DNA of 64,000 bases, taken from Planctomycetaceae bacterium (GTDB taxonomy: Bacteria > Planctomycetota > Planctomycetia > Pirellulales > Pirellulaceae). Positions within the stretch are counted from its first letter, which is position 1, and each line of letters opens with the position of its first letter. The notes under the pieces were generated by a model. It had not been told where the DNA came from and made no database searches. It saw nothing but the letters and a program-made list of their open reading frames with translations. The stretch is taken from contig WFWZ01000129.1 in NCBI GenBank assembly GCA_015490875.1, positions 1 to 64,000 of the forward strand, given 5' to 3'. The position numbers were made by a program, and so were the translations under genes. Positions 53,313-60,978 of this stretch are shown here, in pieces.

Positions 53313-54817
53313 TGCGCTCGGTGCAATGCGAAGCGATCGTCTTTGGCGGAGGATTCTCCGGCACACTCCTGGCAACACTCCTGGCTCGGCAAGGGACCGA
53401 CGTCGTCGTCCTGGAACGACAACAGCATCCTCGATTCGCGATCGGCGAGTCCTCCACACCCTTGGCCAATCAGACGCTCCGGGATCTCGCCTCGACCTAC
53501 GACCTTCCAGAACTCGAGGCCATCTCCCGTTTTGGAATCTGGCGAGAAACCTATCCCGACGTCACTTGTGGGCTCAAACGCGGCTTCGCCTATTTCCGCC
53601 ATCGACCGGGGCAACCCTTTCACTCGCGCAATCGCGAGAACGAACTCCTCGTCGCGGCAAGCCGCAAAGATGCCATCGGAGACACACATTGGCTGCGTGC
53701 CGAGGTGGACCATTGGTTCGCCAGACTGGCCCGCCAGGCGGGCGTGCAGGTGATCGAGGGCTGGCAGCCTCGGAGACTGGAACAGGAAAAGGGAATCTGG
53801 ATAGCCGAGGGGCTCGCGCTCGAGGGGCCGCTTTGCGTGCGCACGCGAGGCTGGATCTTCGACGCGACGGGCCCCGCCGCCTATGTGGCGCGCACGGCGG
53901 GGAGCCGTGTCACTTCGCATGGTTTCCGAACGGCAACCCGTTCGGTCTACACTCACGTGCGTGATCTTCCCCCGTGGGAGCACCAATTGCAGGAAGCGAG
54001 CGTAAGCACGCTCGAGTATCCGTTTCGAGCCGATGATGCTGCCGTCCATCACTTGATCGAAGAAGGCTGGATCTGGCAGCTTCCCTTCGTCGACGGCCGC
54101 GTCAGTGTTGGGTGGGTGCAACCCTGGAAGCCATCGAACCACGGTGCAACTGTCAAGGCGTTGATTGACCAGGAATGGCTTGCGCGCTATCCGACGTTAC
54201 ATGCATGGCTCGGCCAAGCGAAACTGGCGAAGACTCCGGGGGCGTGGATCTCCACAGGCAGACTCCAACGGCGACTGACTCACCTGTTCGGCAACGGCTG
54301 GGTCGCGCTGCCCCATACGTACGCCTTCGTCGACCCCTTTTACAGCATGGGGATCGCCTGGTCGCTCTTCGGCATCCGGCGACTGGCTCGGTGGTGGAAC
54401 GAGGACGCCTCCACGTCCCGCTCGCTCGAAGCACTGGCTCTTTACGCAGGCCAACTCGAGCGGGAATCGAGGCACCTGGACCATCTCATTGCGATGGCTT
54501 ACCGGGCCATGCCTTCGCCCACCCTTTTTCACGCCGCGACGATGGTCTACTTCGCCGCGGCGACGCAGGCGGAACGATCAGGCTCTGCCAGCGCTCCGGG
54601 CTTCCTGGCGGCAGAAGACGCCGCGTTCTCATGCACCGTCGACGAAATCGGCGCGGCGATCGACCAGGCAGCACGAAACGGTGATTCATCGGTCCATCGG
54701 GAAACGGCAGCCTGGATCGAGCAGCGTCTGGCGCCGTTCAATCAGGTCGGGCTGTTTCATCCACGCGAACCCCACCTTTACTGGGAAACGGCCGCGCCGG
54801 ACACTTCTCAGGGCTGA
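53312..54817 (+). CDS. FAD-dependent oxidoreductase, flavin-halogenase-like
   Basis: 501 residues from ATG at 53312, whose A overlaps the TGA of the radical SAM gene (TGATG); an ATG at 53288 is also in frame. GxGxxG-type FGGGFSGT (11-18), VVVLERQQHPRFAIGESSTP, a WIWQLP motif like the WxWxIP of flavin-dependent halogenases, and a second FAD motif GWVALPHTYAFVDPFYSMG. The GES motif suits halogenase-like flavoproteins, but related geranylgeranyl-reductase-type enzymes are possible. The three genes 51025-54817 are tightly packed and form a likely biosynthetic unit of unknown product. Confidence 0.8.
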   Translation: MRSVQCEAIVFGGGFSGTLLATLLARQGTDVVVLERQQHPRFAIGESSTPLANQTLRDLASTYDLPELEAISRFGIWRETYPDVTCGLKRGFAYFRHRPGQPFHSRNRENELLVAASRKDAIGDTHWLRAEVDHWFARLARQAGVQVIEGWQPRRLEQEKGIWIAEGLALEGPLCVRTRGWIFDATGPAAYVARTAGSRVTSHGFRTATRSVYTHVRDLPPWEHQLQEASVSTLEYPFRADDAAVHHLIEEGWIWQLPFVDGRVSVGWVQPWKPSNHGATVKALIDQEWLARYPTLHAWLGQAKLAKTPGAWISTGRLQRRLTHLFGNGWVALPHTYAFVDPFYSMGIAWSLFGIRRLARWWNEDASTSRSLEALALYAGQLERESRHLDHLIAMAYRAMPSPTLFHAATMVYFAAATQAERSGSASAPGFLAAEDAAFSCTVDEIGAAIDQAARNGDSSVHRETAAWIEQRLAPFNQVGLFHPREPHLYWETAAPDTSQG

Positions 54818-54842
54818 CCCGTGGTCGAGAAAAACGAGCATC

Positions 54843-54858
54843 GAGCTCCTCGGAGCTC
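54843..54858. terminator. Palindrome between convergent FAD-oxidoreductase and fliM genes
   Basis: GAGCTCC-TC-GGAGCTC is a perfect 7-bp inverted repeat in the 39-base convergent gap, touching the fliM stop codon. It could end transcription in both directions; no T-run is seen. Confidence 0.35.
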
Positions 54859-55903
54859 ACTTCGATCGCGCCTCTTTCTCGATCACGCCCAGGAGTTCGA
54901 TGGCCTTGCGTCCCTTGTAGACTCCGGCTCGCGCGTGAAACTTGGGGACACCGGAGACGGTGACTTCGAGCGGCGCGTGGACATCGTGTTCGGTGGCGAT
55001 GATGTCACCGACACGCAATTGAAACAGGTCCGCCGATGTGATCGTCGACCGCGCTAACGTCACTTCCAATTCCACGACCGAACCACTGACTTGTTCTCGA
55101 ATGGTTCCTCGCGTCTCGTCGGTCGCCGAAGCCTTTGCATAGCTGAACCAGCTGTTTGAGGAAAGTTGGTGCGCGACGCGTTCAATCGAGTTGAACGGAA
55201 TACAGAGGTTCATCATGCCTCGCACGCCTCCGAGCGTGATTTCGAAGCCGATCAAGACGACGACTTCATTGGGCGGAACGATCTGCACCAACTGCGGGTT
55301 GCTCTCGACGCGTTCCACGGAAAGCTCGAGTTCCACGACGTTGGCCCAGGCCTTTTTCAGCTCTTCCAGAAAGAGATCGGTGATGCATGCCACGAGCCGC
55401 AATTCGATCTCCGTCAAAGCCCGTCGTTCGATAGGCGTCGGTTCCGTCCCGCCTCCCAAGAGACGATCGATGATCGGAAAGAGGATCGAAGGATTGATAT
55501 CAAGGATCAAGTTGCCATCGAGTGGATCGGCCTTCAAGAGGTTGAAGCAAGTTGGATTCTCGAGGCTGAACACGAATTCGCTGTAAGTCAATTGGTCGAC
55601 GCTAGTCAGCTTGACTTCGACGATCGTCCGAAGGAGGGCGGAAAGTGCGGCTCCATAGTTGCGGCCGAATCCCTCGTGAAGCGTCTGCAAGGCTCGCATC
55701 TGCTCCTTGCCGACACGCTCGGGACGTTTGAAATCGTACGGGGTGACCTTGGCTTTGCGTCCCACCGAGGGCGCCGACGTACGTCGATTTGCCGCCGGCT
55801 CCATCCCTCCGGCAGCCGCTACGGACTGCGCGGCGCCGCCTCCCTGCTCCATCGCGTTGAGTAGACTTTCGACTTCCGCCTGGCTCAGAACTTCGTCACC
55901 CAC
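54857..55903 (-). CDS. fliM: Flagellar motor switch protein FliM
   Basis: 348 residues from a GTG at 55903 with AGGAGG 5 bases upstream. The N-terminal CheY-phosphate-binding motif is LSQAEVESLLNAM. The middle domain has YDFKRPERVGKEQMRALQTLHEGFGR, LLGGGTEPTPIERRALTEIE and GGVRGMMNLCIPFNSIE. The C-terminal SpoA-like domain ends in GVPKFHARAGVYKGRKAIELL. It forms the C-ring with FliG and FliN and sets rotation direction. proA lies 24 bases upstream on the same strand, so it may be read from the proA promoter, apart from the flg operon. Confidence 0.96.
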   Translation of the reverse strand: MGDEVLSQAEVESLLNAMEQGGGAAQSVAAAGGMEPAANRRTSAPSVGRKAKVTPYDFKRPERVGKEQMRALQTLHEGFGRNYGAALSALLRTIVEVKLTSVDQLTYSEFVFSLENPTCFNLLKADPLDGNLILDINPSILFPIIDRLLGGGTEPTPIERRALTEIELRLVACITDLFLEELKKAWANVVELELSVERVESNPQLVQIVPPNEVVVLIGFEITLGGVRGMMNLCIPFNSIERVAHQLSSNSWFSYAKASATDETRGTIREQVSGSVVELEVTLARSTITSADLFQLRVGDIIATEHDVHAPLEVTVSGVPKFHARAGVYKGRKAIELLGVIEKEARSK

Positions 55904-55927
55904 CGCTGCCTCCTGCTACGGTTGTCG

Positions 55928-57199
55928 CTACGAACGCACGTGTCCCTGCCCGACAACGATGTACTTGTAGCTGGTCAACTCGCGAACACCACATGGGCCT
56001 CGCGCATGAAACTTGTCGGTGCTGATCCCGATCTCGGCGCCCAAACCGAACTCTCCCCCATCGTGAAAGCGCGTGCTGGCGTTGATGAAAACGGCTGCCG
56101 TGTCGACTTGCTGAGCGAATCGGCACGCCGTTTCCAGGTTGCGTGTCACAATAGCATCGCTGTGCCGCGAGCCATATTCGTTGATGTGGGCAATGGCTTC
56201 GTCGAGATCCGTGACGACTTTGACAGCGAGCACCCAATCGAGGAATTCGGTCGCATAATCCGCGGCTGTCGCCGGTCGAGCTTCAGGGATCACTTCCCGG
56301 GTGCGCTCGTCGCCTCGAATCTCCACGCCCTGATCGCACAACACTCGGCCGGTTTCCCGAAGCCACTCACCCGCGAGCGCCTCGTGCACCAATGCCGTCT
56401 CACAGGCATTGCAGACCCCCGGCCGCTGGCACTTGGCGTTGACAAGGATATCTCTTGCCATTTGAGGATCGGCATCCGCGTCGACATAGACGTGGCAATT
56501 GCCTGCATAGTGCTTGATGACGGGCATCGTTGCCTCATGTGCCACCCGTTCGATCAAGGACTGCCCTCCGCGCGGAATGACCACGTCGATGGCGTCGCCA
56601 AGCTTCAAGAAATGGTGGACCGCCTCCCGGTCGCGCGTCTCTACCCACTGGATCGCATCTCGAGGCAGACCCGCCTCCTCAAGTGCCTCCCATAGTAGCT
56701 CCACGATCGCCGCACTTGAGTGCGCCGCTTCCTTGCCGCCGCGCAGAATCACCGCATTACCACTCTTGACGCAGATTCCCGCCGCATCGGATGTCACATT
56801 CGGTCGCGACTCGTAGATGAAGAAGACGACTCCCAAGGGAACCCGTACCTTGCGGATTTCCAGCCCATTGGGGCGAACATGCCCTTCGATGACTTCCCCG
56901 ATCGGATCGGGAAAAGCCGCGACTTCTTCCAGACCTTGAGCCATTCCCTCGATGCGAGCCTCCGTCAACTGGAGACGATCGACCTGCGCCTCGGTCAGAC
57001 CGAACGAAGGCGCCGCTTCTAAATCACGTTGATTGGCTTCGAGCAATTGGGAGGTGCCGTCGCGAAGGAGACGCGCAGCGGTGCGAAGAAAGGCGTTCTT
57101 CGTGGCCCCCGTAGCCTGGGCAAGCTGGGCAGAGGCCGCCCGAGCCCGGTCGGCTACTTGCCGACAGTATGCTTCGAGTTGAGATGTCCCCGTTTCCAT
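55928..57199 (-). CDS. proA: Glutamate-5-semialdehyde dehydrogenase (gamma-glutamyl phosphate reductase)
   Basis: 423 residues. The ALDH-superfamily fold is complete; the catalytic cysteine is in CQRPGVCNACETALVH. Cofactor and substrate motifs are LGVVFFIYESRPNVTSDAAG, SGNAVILRGGKEA and DVVIPRGGQSLI. It reduces gamma-glutamyl phosphate to glutamate semialdehyde for proline synthesis. A promoter pair is visible at 57243-57271. No proB lies nearby. fliM follows after 24 bases. Confidence 0.96.
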   Translation of the reverse strand: METGTSQLEAYCRQVADRARAASAQLAQATGATKNAFLRTAARLLRDGTSQLLEANQRDLEAAPSFGLTEAQVDRLQLTEARIEGMAQGLEEVAAFPDPIGEVIEGHVRPNGLEIRKVRVPLGVVFFIYESRPNVTSDAAGICVKSGNAVILRGGKEAAHSSAAIVELLWEALEEAGLPRDAIQWVETRDREAVHHFLKLGDAIDVVIPRGGQSLIERVAHEATMPVIKHYAGNCHVYVDADADPQMARDILVNAKCQRPGVCNACETALVHEALAGEWLRETGRVLCDQGVEIRGDERTREVIPEARPATAADYATEFLDWVLAVKVVTDLDEAIAHINEYGSRHSDAIVTRNLETACRFAQQVDTAAVFINASTRFHDGGEFGLGAEIGISTDKFHARGPCGVRELTSYKYIVVGQGHVRS

Positions 57200-57242
57200 G
57201 TCTCACCGGTCTCTGAGAAAGTGCAAGCAAAGGTGTCGCGTA

Positions 57243-57271
57243 AGTATCCCCATTCGGGCTCGGCCGGTCAA
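57243..57271 (-). promoter_or_regulatory. Sigma-70-type promoter for proA
   Basis: On the minus strand TTGACC (57271-57266), a 17-base spacer and GATACT (57248-57243). The start point would be near 57236, about 37 bases before the ATG at 57199. Confidence 0.5.
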
Positions 57272-57485
57272 CGGCAAGCGATTGACGCCTCGACAGGGAC
57301 CGCGTCCGGGCGATAGGCGGGAACGGGCGGACGAACAGGCAGATCCTGCCGCCACACTTCGGCAAGACCTGCCGATCGGTGATGGCTGGACGACCGAGGC
57401 GCTCGACGAACCGGAAGTGCCAGCGGAGTTCTAACCTGCGACGAATCCCCAGTTTGTAGCTTCTCGCTCGTCGTGTCTCCTTGGG

Positions 57486-57502
57486 TTGGCACTCCGGTTG
57501 CA
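57486..57502 (+). promoter_or_regulatory. Sigma-54 (RpoN) promoter for the flg operon
   Basis: TTGGCAC-TCCGG-TTGCA matches the -24/-12 consensus (TTGGCAC, five bases, TTGCA), with GG (57488-57489) and GC (57500-57501) separated by exactly ten bases. A start near 57513 gives a leader of about 58 bases before flgF. Sigma-54 control implies a bacterial enhancer-binding protein elsewhere. Confidence 0.75.
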
Positions 57503-57570
57503 TTAGGAGGGACCGGTCTCATCCGAATCGGTTGCACGCAGGGGGGCTACCTGGGTGCTCATCCACGGCC

Positions 57571-58320
57571 ATGAGTTACGGGATGTACATCTCGGCCGCC
57601 GGTGCGGCCACGCAACAGAAACGACTGGAAGTGCTCAGCAATAATCTGGCCAACGTCAACACGCCAGGTTTCAAAGAGGCCTTTTCCGTCGTGGAAGCTC
57701 GCCCGTCGGCAGCCATCCTGCGCGGCGAAGCCACTCCCGGAACACGCACACTTGCCGACGTCGGCGGTGGCGTTTCAGTGAAAGAAACGCGTACCAGCTT
57801 TGCACCCGGCCCGGTGCGCTACACTGGCAACCCAACCGACTTTTCGATCGATGGTGAGGGCTTCTTTTGGGTGCAAGAGGGAGCCCAGCGGCTGTTGACT
57901 CGAGCCGGCAATTTTCGGCTCGACTCCTTCGGAAACCTCTTGACCCAATCAGGCCAACAAGTCCTCAGCCAGGAAGGCGCACCGATCGTCCTCGATATCA
58001 ACAATCCCTGGTCGGTCGACCCCGGAGGCGTCATTCAACAGGGCGGACAGTCCTGGAAACTGGGACTGGTGACTCCTCTGTCCCTCGAGGACCTGGTGCG
58101 CGTCGGCGAGAACTTGTTCAAGCCACTCTCGCCGGTCGAGCCGGTCGACGTCGATCAGAGGAAGATCCAGCAAGGCTATCTCGAGTTGTCGGCTGTCCGC
58201 CCGACCATGGCCATGATGGAACTCATCGAAACCTCCCGCGCCTTCGAAACCAACATGCGCATGATCCAAAACCACGATTCCGTAACTGGATCGCTGATCA
58301 GCAGGCTGTTGCGAACGTGA
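57571..58320 (+). CDS. flgF: Flagellar basal-body rod protein FlgF
   Basis: 249 residues from ATG at 57571. The N-terminal rod motif is VLSNNLANVNTPGFKE, the middle has IDGEGFFWVQEG and RLLTRAGNFRLDSFGNLL, and the C-terminal coil ends in MMELIETSRAFETNMRMIQNHDSV. It is a proximal rod subunit; length and divergence from the longer next gene assign FlgF rather than FlgG. It is the first gene of the operon, 58 bases after the predicted start site of the sigma-54 promoter. Confidence 0.92.
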   Translation: MSYGMYISAAGAATQQKRLEVLSNNLANVNTPGFKEAFSVVEARPSAAILRGEATPGTRTLADVGGGVSVKETRTSFAPGPVRYTGNPTDFSIDGEGFFWVQEGAQRLLTRAGNFRLDSFGNLLTQSGQQVLSQEGAPIVLDINNPWSVDPGGVIQQGGQSWKLGLVTPLSLEDLVRVGENLFKPLSPVEPVDVDQRKIQQGYLELSAVRPTMAMMELIETSRAFETNMRMIQNHDSVTGSLISRLLRT

Positions 58321-58387
58321 GCCTTTCCCTCTTTCGATTCTCATCAAACACCGTTTTCACGATTGACCTGAATAGCGAGAGATCCCC

Positions 58388-59191
58388 ATGAGCGTTCAAA
58401 CTCTCTACACGGCGGCCACCGGCATGGACGCCCTGCAAACCAAACTCGATGTCATCGCCCACAACCTGGCTAACGTCAACACAACAGGTTTCAAGAAGAA
58501 CCGTGCCAACTTCGAGGATCTCTTCTACCGAAATGAGATGCTCCCCGGAGCTCAAGACTCGGCCGGCAACCGCACGGGTACCGGAACGTCGATCGGCTTG
58601 GGGACTCGCGTCGCCAGCGTTCAAACCGACTTTCTCCAGGGAACGATTCTCAAGACGGGCAACCCGTTCGACGTCGCCATCGTCGGAACAGGCTTTTTCC
58701 AGGTGAAGGATCCCAACGGACAGATCCTCTACACACGAGCGGGCAACTTCAGCAAGAATCCAGAAGGCAACCTCGTCATGGGCTCCGCCTCGATTGGGCG
58801 CCTCCTTGAGCCGACGATCAACATCCCGCGTGATGCCACGCGCGTCGAAATCAAGGCCAACGGGGAAGTCGTCTACTATCTCAGCAATTCTCAACAAGCC
58901 CAAGTTGCCGGACAGATCCAGTTGGCTACGTTCGCCAATCCAGAAGGCCTCATCAAACTCGGAGACAACCTCTACCAACAAAGCGACTCTTCCGGAACGC
59001 CCAACATCGGCAACCCGCTCGATCCCGGCTTCGGCGAACTGCGCAGCGGCTTCCTCGAAGCCTCCAACGTCGACCCGGTCAATGAACTCATCGATCTGAT
59101 CACAACCCAACGCAGCTTCGAACTCAACTCCGAAGCCGTCAAAACGGGCGACCAGATCCTGCAACTGATCAGCAACCTGCGAAGACCGTAG
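58388..59191 (+). CDS. flgG: Flagellar distal rod protein FlgG
   Basis: 267 residues. ATG at 58388 follows GAGAGAT. VIAHNLANVNTTGFKKNRANF at the N-terminus and the C-terminal FLEASNVDPVNELIDLITTQRSFELNSEAVKTGD are FlgG signatures, and the length fits. It forms the distal rod that carries the P and L rings made by flgI and flgH downstream. The stop codon TAG lies within a palindromic repeat at 59188. Confidence 0.95.
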   Translation: MSVQTLYTAATGMDALQTKLDVIAHNLANVNTTGFKKNRANFEDLFYRNEMLPGAQDSAGNRTGTGTSIGLGTRVASVQTDFLQGTILKTGNPFDVAIVGTGFFQVKDPNGQILYTRAGNFSKNPEGNLVMGSASIGRLLEPTINIPRDATRVEIKANGEVVYYLSNSQQAQVAGQIQLATFANPEGLIKLGDNLYQQSDSSGTPNIGNPLDPGFGELRSGFLEASNVDPVNELIDLITTQRSFELNSEAVKTGDQILQLISNLRRP

Positions 59192-59212
59192 GTCACACTT
59201 TCTAGCCTGACA
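59188..59212 (+). repeat. Palindromic dispersed repeat, copy 3
   Basis: GTAGGTCACACTTTCTAGCC plus TGACA. It supplies the TAG stop of flgG, as copy 1 does for the ATPase gene at 29.5 kb. Confidence 0.75.
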
Positions 59213-59214
59213 AA

Positions 59215-59239
59215 GTAGGTCAGGCTTTCTAGCCTGACG
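59215..59239 (+). repeat. Palindromic dispersed repeat, copy 4 (best match)
   Basis: GTAGGTCAGGCTTTCTAGCC plus TGACG, with the perfect inner palindrome TCAGGCT-TTCT-AGCCTGA. It lies in tandem two bases after copy 3. Confidence 0.75.
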
Positions 59240-59252
59240 AGATCCATCATAA

Positions 59253-59272
59253 CCCAGACTTTCCACCCTGAC
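59253..59272 (+). repeat. Palindromic dispersed repeat, copy 5 (degenerate)
   Basis: CCCAGACTTTCCACCCTGAC, a diverged third tandem unit ending 26 bases before flgA. Confidence 0.55.
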
Positions 59273-59298
59273 AAAACTCGCATGAAACCGGAACCACA

Positions 59299-60156
59299 AT
59301 GCCCCCGAAAATGATTCGCAACACGATCGCGTGGTTTCTGCTCATCACGGCGTCGCAGGCAACCGCCCAGACACTCGAGGTGCGGCTTCTGCGGCACCCA
59401 GTCCGCGTGCGCCACGTCGTACGACTCGGGCACGTGGCGCAGTTGGACGGCCTGCCGAAATCGCGACTCCGAACACTCGAAACTCTGACGCTCTGTCCAG
59501 CTCCATCGCCGGGCGACCGAGTGGTACTCACCCGAGACGAAATCCGCCGTATCCTGGTGCTCGCCGGTGTGCCCGGCCGATCGATCCGGTTCACCGGCGT
59601 TCCGTCAGTCCTCCTAACAAGCGTCACTCAACCTGACTCATCCTCGTCGCCATCTACGTCAACGGCTGTCACGCCAGCCTCTGCGACGAGTCCCTCTGCC
59701 GACCATCCTTCGACGGTCCGCGTCCTGGTGCCGACTCGCTTCATCCCTCGCGGTCAGGTATTGCGCGCGTCCGATGTGCGGCTCGTCGACTGGCCACGCG
59801 GCAAGGGAAAAGTCGGTGGCGACGTCAGCGGATTTGTGCAAAACGAAGCGGAGATCGTCGGCCTGGAGACTCAGCAATCTTTGACACCCGGCCAACCCAT
59901 TCCTCGCCACGCTTTGCGATCGCCTCTGGTCATTCGGCGCCGCGACTCGGTGCTCGTTGAGGCTCGTGTACGTGGCATCACCGTGCGCACCATCGCCGTT
60001 GCCAAGGCCGATGCGCGCATGGGCGAGGTCGTTCAACTCGAGAATCCCGAGACGCGTGAGATCTTTGCCGCCACGGCTGCCGGGCCACGATTCGCTCAGC
60101 TGGTCCTGGCGCCTCTGCCGCCGCGCACCCAAACCAAGAAAGGGGGACAAGAATGA
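59299..60156 (+). CDS. flgA: Flagellar P-ring assembly chaperone FlgA
   Basis: 285 residues. A signal peptide (IRNTIAWFLLITASQATAQ), a Ser/Thr/Pro linker (about 112-142) and a C-terminal SAF domain (VRVLVPTRFIPRGQVLRASDVRLVDWP, LTPGQPIPRHALRSPLVIRRRDSV, VRTIAVAKADARMGEVVQLENPETREIFAA). It assists FlgI assembly in the periplasm. The start could also be ATG at 59311. It overlaps flgH by 4 bases (ATGA). Confidence 0.9.
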   Translation: MPPKMIRNTIAWFLLITASQATAQTLEVRLLRHPVRVRHVVRLGHVAQLDGLPKSRLRTLETLTLCPAPSPGDRVVLTRDEIRRILVLAGVPGRSIRFTGVPSVLLTSVTQPDSSSSPSTSTAVTPASATSPSADHPSTVRVLVPTRFIPRGQVLRASDVRLVDWPRGKGKVGGDVSGFVQNEAEIVGLETQQSLTPGQPIPRHALRSPLVIRRRDSVLVEARVRGITVRTIAVAKADARMGEVVQLENPETREIFAATAAGPRFAQLVLAPLPPRTQTKKGGQE

Positions 60157-60884
60157 GGAAAGCATGGATGCACTCCATCGGATTCGCTTGGCGTCTCGAG
60201 CGGCCAGGCACCGACGCGCGATGGTGGCGAGCCGCCATTTTACTCGCGGCCATCTCCATGGCCGGGTCGGCCGCAGCTCAGTCTTCGAGTCTCTATCACC
60301 GGACGATTCCCTATTCAGGAGACGGTCCGGTGCGCCTCGAAGACACCTACGGTTACATCCCCGCCCCGCCTCCTCGAGAACTGCGCAAACACGACATCAT
60401 CACGGTACGGGTCGACGAAGTTCAGCGAGTCAAGTCGACCGGGGAAACGAGTGCGCGGCGCAATGCTTTGTACGACGCGTTGCTTAAGGACTGGCCCATG
60501 CTCATCGGCCTGAAGGCGCTCAAACCATCGCCACAAGCTCAGGGCGACCAGCGCGTCAATGGCCAGCTCAATACGATCTACCGGTCCGAAGGAGAACTCG
60601 AAACCAACGAACTGGTCACGTTCAATATCTCGGCCGAAATCGTCGACATCCGGCCCAACGGCAACGTCGTCCTGGAGGCCCACAAGAACGTGCGAGTCAA
60701 CAATGAAGTGTGGTCGGTGAGTCTCACTGGAGAGTGCCGTCCGCAGGATATCAGCCCCGACAATGTCGTCCTCAGTCGCCACATCGCCAATCTGCAAATT
60801 CAAAAGTTCGAACGCGGCAATGTACGGGAGTCCTACCGCCGCGGCTGGTTCACGAAACTCTTCCACCTGTTCCAACCGTTCTAA
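60153..60884 (+). CDS. flgH: Flagellar L-ring protein FlgH, without a visible lipobox
   Basis: 243 residues. The ring domain is shown by LRKHDIITVRVDEVQRVKSTGETSARRN, LNTIYRSEGELETNELVTFNISAEIVDIRPNGNVVLEAHKNV, SVSLTGECRPQDISPDNVVLSRHIANLQI. The N-terminus (WWRAAILLAAISMAGSAAAQSSSLY) is a signal peptide with no cysteine at the cleavage site, whereas FlgH is normally a lipoprotein. It overlaps flgA by 4 bases. A normal L-ring in the outer membrane is still expected. Confidence 0.92.
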   Translation: MRKAWMHSIGFAWRLERPGTDARWWRAAILLAAISMAGSAAAQSSSLYHRTIPYSGDGPVRLEDTYGYIPAPPPRELRKHDIITVRVDEVQRVKSTGETSARRNALYDALLKDWPMLIGLKALKPSPQAQGDQRVNGQLNTIYRSEGELETNELVTFNISAEIVDIRPNGNVVLEAHKNVRVNNEVWSVSLTGECRPQDISPDNVVLSRHIANLQIQKFERGNVRESYRRGWFTKLFHLFQPF

Positions 60885-60978
60885 GATCCAGCTTTCCGCT
60901 AACGAACGCGAGGTGCAATTGCTGATCATGGAGGGTCATAACGGGATCAACGATAGTGCTTTTCTCTTGAGGGCTCTC

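Larger units (their letters stand above)
57200..57570. other. 371-base divergent intergenic region between proA and flgF
   Basis: Contains a sigma-70-type promoter for proA (57243-57271) and a sigma-54-type promoter for the flagellar operon (57486-57502). Short reading frames here (for example 57198-57434) look spurious. No other element was recognised. Confidence 0.7.

Noticed and set aside
57198-57434. 78-residue plus-strand reading frame in the proA-flgF gap
   Set aside because: It covers the proA promoter, has an Arg/Pro-rich composition and no ribosome-binding site.
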